Positions 60,087-64,000 of a DNA stretch of 64,000 nucleotides are shown piece after piece. Source of the stretch: Pseudomonas cichorii (GTDB taxonomy: Bacteria; Pseudomonadota; Gammaproteobacteria; Pseudomonadales; Pseudomonadaceae); the NCBI RefSeq assembly GCF_018343775.1, contig NZ_CP074349.1:3462001-3526000 (forward strand), read 5' to 3'. The notes below the pieces were generated by a model. That model saw only the letters and a list, made by a program, of their open reading frames with translations, was not told the DNA's origin and made no database searches. The stretch's first letter is position 1; each line of letters opens with the position of its first letter. The position numbers were made by a program, and so were the translations under genes.

Positions 60087-60713
60087 ATGAACTCAGTTTT
60101 TATCATCGACGATCACCCCGTTATTCGCCTGGCTGTCAGGATGCTGTTGGAAAACGAAAACTATGAAGTGGTCGGCGAAACAGATAATGGCGTGGATGCC
60201 ATGCAGATGGTCCGCGAATGCATGCCTGACCTGATCATCCTCGACATCAGCATCCCCAAGCTCGATGGCCTGGAAGTCCTGGCCCGTTTCAACAGCATGG
60301 GCCTGTCATCGAAGATTCTGGTGCTGACCTCGCAAACCCCGAACATATTCGCCATCCGCTGCATGCAATCCGGAGCGGCCGGTTATGTCTGCAAACAGGA
60401 AGACCTGAGCGAACTGCTGAGTTCTGTAAAAGCGGTATTATCCGGCTACAATTACTTTCCCAGTCAGGCACTGACTCCCGCCGTGCGCGAAGATGGGCAG
60501 CCCAGCGAAATAGAACTATTCAAGCTGGTAAATGATCGCGAATTGATGGTATTGCAATTATTTGCCCAGGGCCGCTCCAACAAGGAAATAGCCAAGGGCA
60601 TGTTCCTCAGCAACAAGACCGTCAGCACTTACAAGACGCGACTCATGCAAAAGCTGAAAACCAGGACCTTGGTAGAACTTATCGAGATGGCAAAACGCAA
60701 CGCGCTAGTGTGA
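60087..60713 (+). CDS. NarL/BvgA-type response regulator
   Basis: The 208-residue protein has a receiver domain (VFIIDDHPVIRLAVRMLL, phospho-acceptor in DLIILDISIPKLDGLEVL, Lys in GYVCKQEDL) and a C-terminal LuxR-type helix-turn-helix (LVNDRELMVLQLFAQGRSNK, MFLSNKTVSTYKTRLMQKL). It resembles BvgA and EvgA, the partners of BvgS-like hybrid kinases. Its stop overlaps a GTG in front of the sensor gene, so the two are coupled. The alternative start of the sensor is the ATG at 60722. Confidence 0.92.
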   Translation: MNSVFIIDDHPVIRLAVRMLLENENYEVVGETDNGVDAMQMVRECMPDLIILDISIPKLDGLEVLARFNSMGLSSKILVLTSQTPNIFAIRCMQSGAAGYVCKQEDLSELLSSVKAVLSGYNYFPSQALTPAVREDGQPSEIELFKLVNDRELMVLQLFAQGRSNKEIAKGMFLSNKTVSTYKTRLMQKLKTRTLVELIEMAKRNALV

Positions 60714-60721
60714 GAACCCGG

Positions 60722-63700
60722 ATGCCCAAGCGCTTGAAAAACTTTCTGATACTGGCAACGAGCCTATGCCTGGGCTGGGGTACATACACCAACCTTGAGG
60801 CAGCAGATCACTACACGCTGCTCGGCCGCTCAAACCCGGCTCACATGGATGTGAAGCTAGACGCCGCCCAGTGGCAATGGGTGCGCAGCAAGCGTGAACT
60901 GATCCTCGGCACCTCGGCGCCGGATTACCCACCCTTCGACATCACCATTTCCGGCAATGACTACGAAGGCATCACGGCCGATTACGCCAGCATCATCTCC
61001 AGGGCACTGGACCTCCCCATCAAGGTCCAGCGTTTCGAAAACCGCGAGGCCGCGATGAACGCCCTCATAACCGGCCAGATAGACCTGCTGGGCAGCGCCA
61101 ATGGCTTTGAGGCCATGGACCGCAGCATCAAGCTGACAACGCCCTATGCCGTGGACCAACCCGTCCTGCTGGCGATACCCGCTCACTGACCGATGGCCTC
61201 AAGGGCATGCGTCTGAGCATGGTCTATCACTATCTGCCCCTGGCCGATGTCCAGGCGCTCTACCCCGAAGCCATCCTGCAGACCTACCCCTCTTTTCAGA
61301 ACGCCATCAATGCCGTGGCCTTCAATCAGGCCGATGTCTTCCTCGGCGACACCATTTCCACGCAATACATCATCAACAAGGGCTATCTGAACAATGTGAA
61401 AATGGCCAGTTTCGGCAAGCACGAAGCCAACGGTTTCAGCTTTGCCACAAGCCATGAAAACACGCAGTTGCTGGACATCGTCAACCAGACACTCAAGGCC
61501 ATCCCGATGGATGAGCGCATCGACATCTCCAAACGCTGGGGTGCTGGCAGCGACGTGCTGCTGACCGACCAGAAGCTGCAACTGACACAACGCGAGGAGC
61601 GCTGGATTACGCGGCACCCGACAGTACGGGTCATGGTCAACGAAACCTATGCCCCCTTGACCTTCTATGATGCCAACGGCAATTTCCGTGGCATCACTGC
61701 CGACCTGCTTGAGCTGATACGCCTGCGAACCGGCCTGCGATTCGAGGTCATACGGGCATCCAGCTCAAGCGACATGATGAATCAGGTTGCTCAGGGCCAG
61801 GCCGACATGATCGGAGCCATGGTGTCGAGTGATGAGCGTGGAGACCGGTTCAGCTTCAGTCGCCCCTACATCGACAACTCCTTTGTCCTGATCACCCGCA
61901 AGGGTGAAAAAGCCCCGACCTATCTGGAACAGATGGACAACCTGCATATCGCAGTCATCCAGGGCAGCCCGATACTGCAATGGCTACGACGCGAACACCC
62001 CGATATCGTCATCGTGGAAATCGACAATCCGTTCCAGGCGCTGGACATGCTGGCCACAGGCAAGGTGGAAGGCGCAGTCACATCCCTGCTCAGCGCCAAT
62101 TACTTCCTGTCTTCCGGCGTCTTCGAGGGGCAACTGCAGATTACCGCCACCGTTGGCGAGGACCCTGCCCTGATCTCGATGGCCACTTCACGTAACGCAC
62201 GGGAACTGAGCTCGATTCTCGACAAGGCACTAGCGAGCATTGCGCCACAGGACCTGGCAATCATCAATAATCGCTGGCGCTCGTATACCCCTGTCGGTAG
62301 CAATTGGCACAACTACCAGCGCCTCATCTATCAGATCCTGGCCGGTGCAGGCCTGCTTCTGCTCGGTCTGCTGGTCTGGAATGCCTACATGCGCCGCCAG
62401 ATAAAACAGCGCGAAACGGCAGAACGGGCACTGGGCGATCAGCTTGAATTCATGAGCGCGCTGGTTAACGGCACGCCGCACCCGATCTACGTGCGTGATC
62501 GGGAAGGCCTGCTGCGCATGTGCAACGACAGCTACCTCGCTGTTTTCGAGGCCCGTCGTGAAGACATCATCGGCAAAAGCGCTACCGAAGGCGTACTGAG
62601 CAACGCATTCGAGGCCAGCGAGTACGCCGCCGACTACAAGCACGTCATGGCCAGCGGCACGCCCCTGATTCTCGACAGGACACTGCATATCGGCGAACGC
62701 CATCTGACCATCTACCACTGGATCCTGCCGTTTCGCGACTCCCTGGCACACGTGCAAGGCATCATCGGCGGCTGGATCGATATCAGCGAACGTCGACAAT
62801 TGATCGAAGAACTGCAGTCGGCCAAGGAACAGGCCGACGATGCCAACCGGGCAAAGAGTACCTTTCTCGCAACCATGAGCCACGAAATACGCACGCCCAT
62901 GAACGCGGTCATCGGCATGCTGGAGCTGGCCCTCAAACGTGCCGACCAGGGTGTTCTGGAGCGTTCCGCAATCGAAGTCGCCTACAGTTCGGCCAAGGAC
63001 ATGCTGGATCTCATCGGCGACATCCTCGATATCGCCCGCATCGAATCCGGACGCCTGACCCTGAGCCCCGAGCGAGCCAATCTGCGGCAACTGGTGGAGT
63101 CTGTCACCCGGGTGTTCGAGAGTCTGGCCCGGCAGAAAAACCTGAGCCTGGTGCTGGAGCTCGACAGCCGGACCAACACCGATGTCCTGATCGACCCGCT
63201 GCGCTTCAAGCAGATCCTGTCCAACCTGATCAGCAACGCGATCAAGTTCACCCAGCAGGGCCAGGTCAGCGTCACCCTGCAGGCAGCAAACGGCTCCAGC
63301 CATCAGCAAATGCACCTGAGCGTGACCGTGCAGGACAGCGGGATCGGCATCAGCGCCGACGATCAGCGTCGTCTGTTCGAGCCTTTTGCCCAGGCCGATA
63401 ATCAGGCACGCATGGCGCGTACCGGTGCCGGACTGGGGCTGGTGATCTGCCGCAGCCTCTGCCAGATGATGGGCGGCACCCTGACCCTGAATAGCGAGCC
63501 GGGCCGGGGAACCCAAGTTCACATGACTCTGGAGCTGACCACCCTGGAACCGCTGGCCATCGCCACGCCGGTGCAAGAAGCCTCACTGCCGCCCGGCACG
63601 CCCTTGAACATCCTGATCGTCGATGATCATCCCGCCAACCGCTTGCTGCTTTGTCAGCAACTGGGTTTTCTCGGCCATCGTTGTGAAATGGCCGAACAGG

Positions 63701-64000
63701 GAGCCCAGGGGCTCGAGCGCTGGCTGGCCGAACCGTTCGATCTGGTGGTAGCCGACTGCAATATGCCGGTCATGAATGGCTATGACCTCACCCGCGCCAT
63801 CAGAGCCCACGAACAAAGCGAAAACCTTGCCCCCTGTATCATCTGGGGCTTCACCGCCAATGCCTTGCCCGAGGAAATCCAGCGTTGCCTTGAGGCAGGC
63901 ATGGACGACTGCCTGTTCAAGCCCATCGGCCTGACGCCCCTCAGCGAGCGACTGGCCAAGATCCCCGTACGCTCTGCACCTGCTGCCCCCTTCAACCTCA
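60722..64000 (+). pseudogene. BvgS/EvgS-like hybrid sensor kinase, frameshifted and cut by the window edge
   Basis: The gene encodes two tandem periplasmic binding (SBP_bac_3) domains (about LGTSAPDYPPFDITISGNDY, later VMVNETYAPLTFYDANGNF), a membrane helix (ILAGAGLLLLGLLVW), a PAS domain, a HisKA domain with the phospho-His in MSHEIRTPMNAVIG, an HATPase domain (DSGIGIS, GAGLGLVIC) and a receiver (NILIVDDHPANRLL, with DLVVADCNMPVMNGYDL). The first part reads in one frame to a TGA at 61187-61189. From about 61183 the rest reads in the -1 frame and stays open to base 64000. A one-base deletion (or two-base insertion) in ATACCCGCTCACTGACC is the simplest cause. A missing Hpt domain probably lies beyond the window. 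It is paired with the NarL-type regulator upstream. Confidence 0.85.

Noticed and set aside
61150..61200. Programmed -1 frameshifting in the sensor kinase
   Set aside because: There is no slippery heptamer or downstream stem around ATACCCGCTCACTGACC, and related kinases are not known to use recoding, so an indel is simpler.
62230..63576. A 448-codon minus-strand frame opposite the sensor kinase
   Set aside because: The plus strand encodes intact HisKA, HATPase and receiver motifs across the same bases, and the minus-strand product is a typical shadow composition.
1..64000. CRISPR array, tRNA or rRNA gene
   Set aside because: No regularly spaced direct repeats and no tRNA- or rRNA-like structure was seen on either strand; weak or short RNA genes could still be missed by eye.

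Overview
The window looks like a Pseudomonas chromosome, most likely of the P. syringae group. The evidence is a DpkA that closely matches the P. syringae enzyme as I remember it, a protocatechuate branch with PcaQ, QuiC and OprD-type porin genes, REP-like repeats built on GTAGGACCG..., a map gene paired with a ParD-like gene, and the gene set kefC-like, moeA, moaB, mobA and dgt. All identifications come from reading the translated sequence, not from searches.

Positions 1 to about 27,361 form an accessory region, probably the right part of a genomic island. It ends inside the endonuclease I gene endA, whose last 107 codons are at 27362-27685, next to a set of repeated TGTCAA/TTGACA boxes that look like integrase sites. 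In order it holds: unknown genes, one of them a membrane protein with an in-frame stop; a MazG-like pyrophosphohydrolase, a GHKL ATPase and a large phosphoribosyltransferase-like protein in one operon, the last cut by an IS66-family element (6273-8658); a four-gene operon (homoserine dehydrogenase, aldehyde dehydrogenase, threonine-synthase-like protein, Lrp regulator) that suggests homoserine catabolism; an unknown gene coupled to an XRE/ImmA-IrrE protein; an unknown gene facing a 1128-residue KAP-type NTPase; an AbrB-like protein; two unknown genes; the C-terminal part of a UvrD-like helicase; and a membrane patatin overlapping a serine-rich partner. The variety of NTPases, regulators and a lipase resembles a phage-defence or conflict island, but no previously named defence system is complete here.

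From 27,700 onward the genes look like the core genome. 28.0-32.9 kb: a small DUF6555-like protein, map with a ParD-like partner under a palindromic operator, a 62-residue protein behind a LexA-like box, dpkA, an orphan FecR-like protein, a winged-helix protein and a small membrane protein. 33-40 kb: a Kef-type potassium/proton antiporter, a glycosyltransferase, moeA and moaB, divergent mobA, a small lipoprotein and a pseudouridine synthase.

Positions 39.9-53.6 kb hold an aromatic-acid catabolic region: a quinate/shikimate dehydrogenase of the AroE-like type, a TetR regulator, 3-dehydroshikimate dehydratase QuiC, an MFS carrier, a DMT carrier, an OprD-family porin, then pcaC, pcaB, pcaK, pcaG, pcaH and pcaQ. 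Together they would import quinate or shikimate, convert it to protocatechuate, and open and process the ring in the beta-ketoadipate pathway. pcaD is not in the window. A clear PcaQ box lies before pcaH, and related operator-like motifs recur in three promoter regions.

From 53.6 kb to the end: a glutaredoxin-like protein, an acyltransferase, a three-gene ElaB/YqjE-like membrane operon, an EAL-domain protein, a dGTPase homologue, two response regulators, and a BvgS-like hybrid sensor kinase that is interrupted by one frameshift near 61,180 and runs off the right edge.
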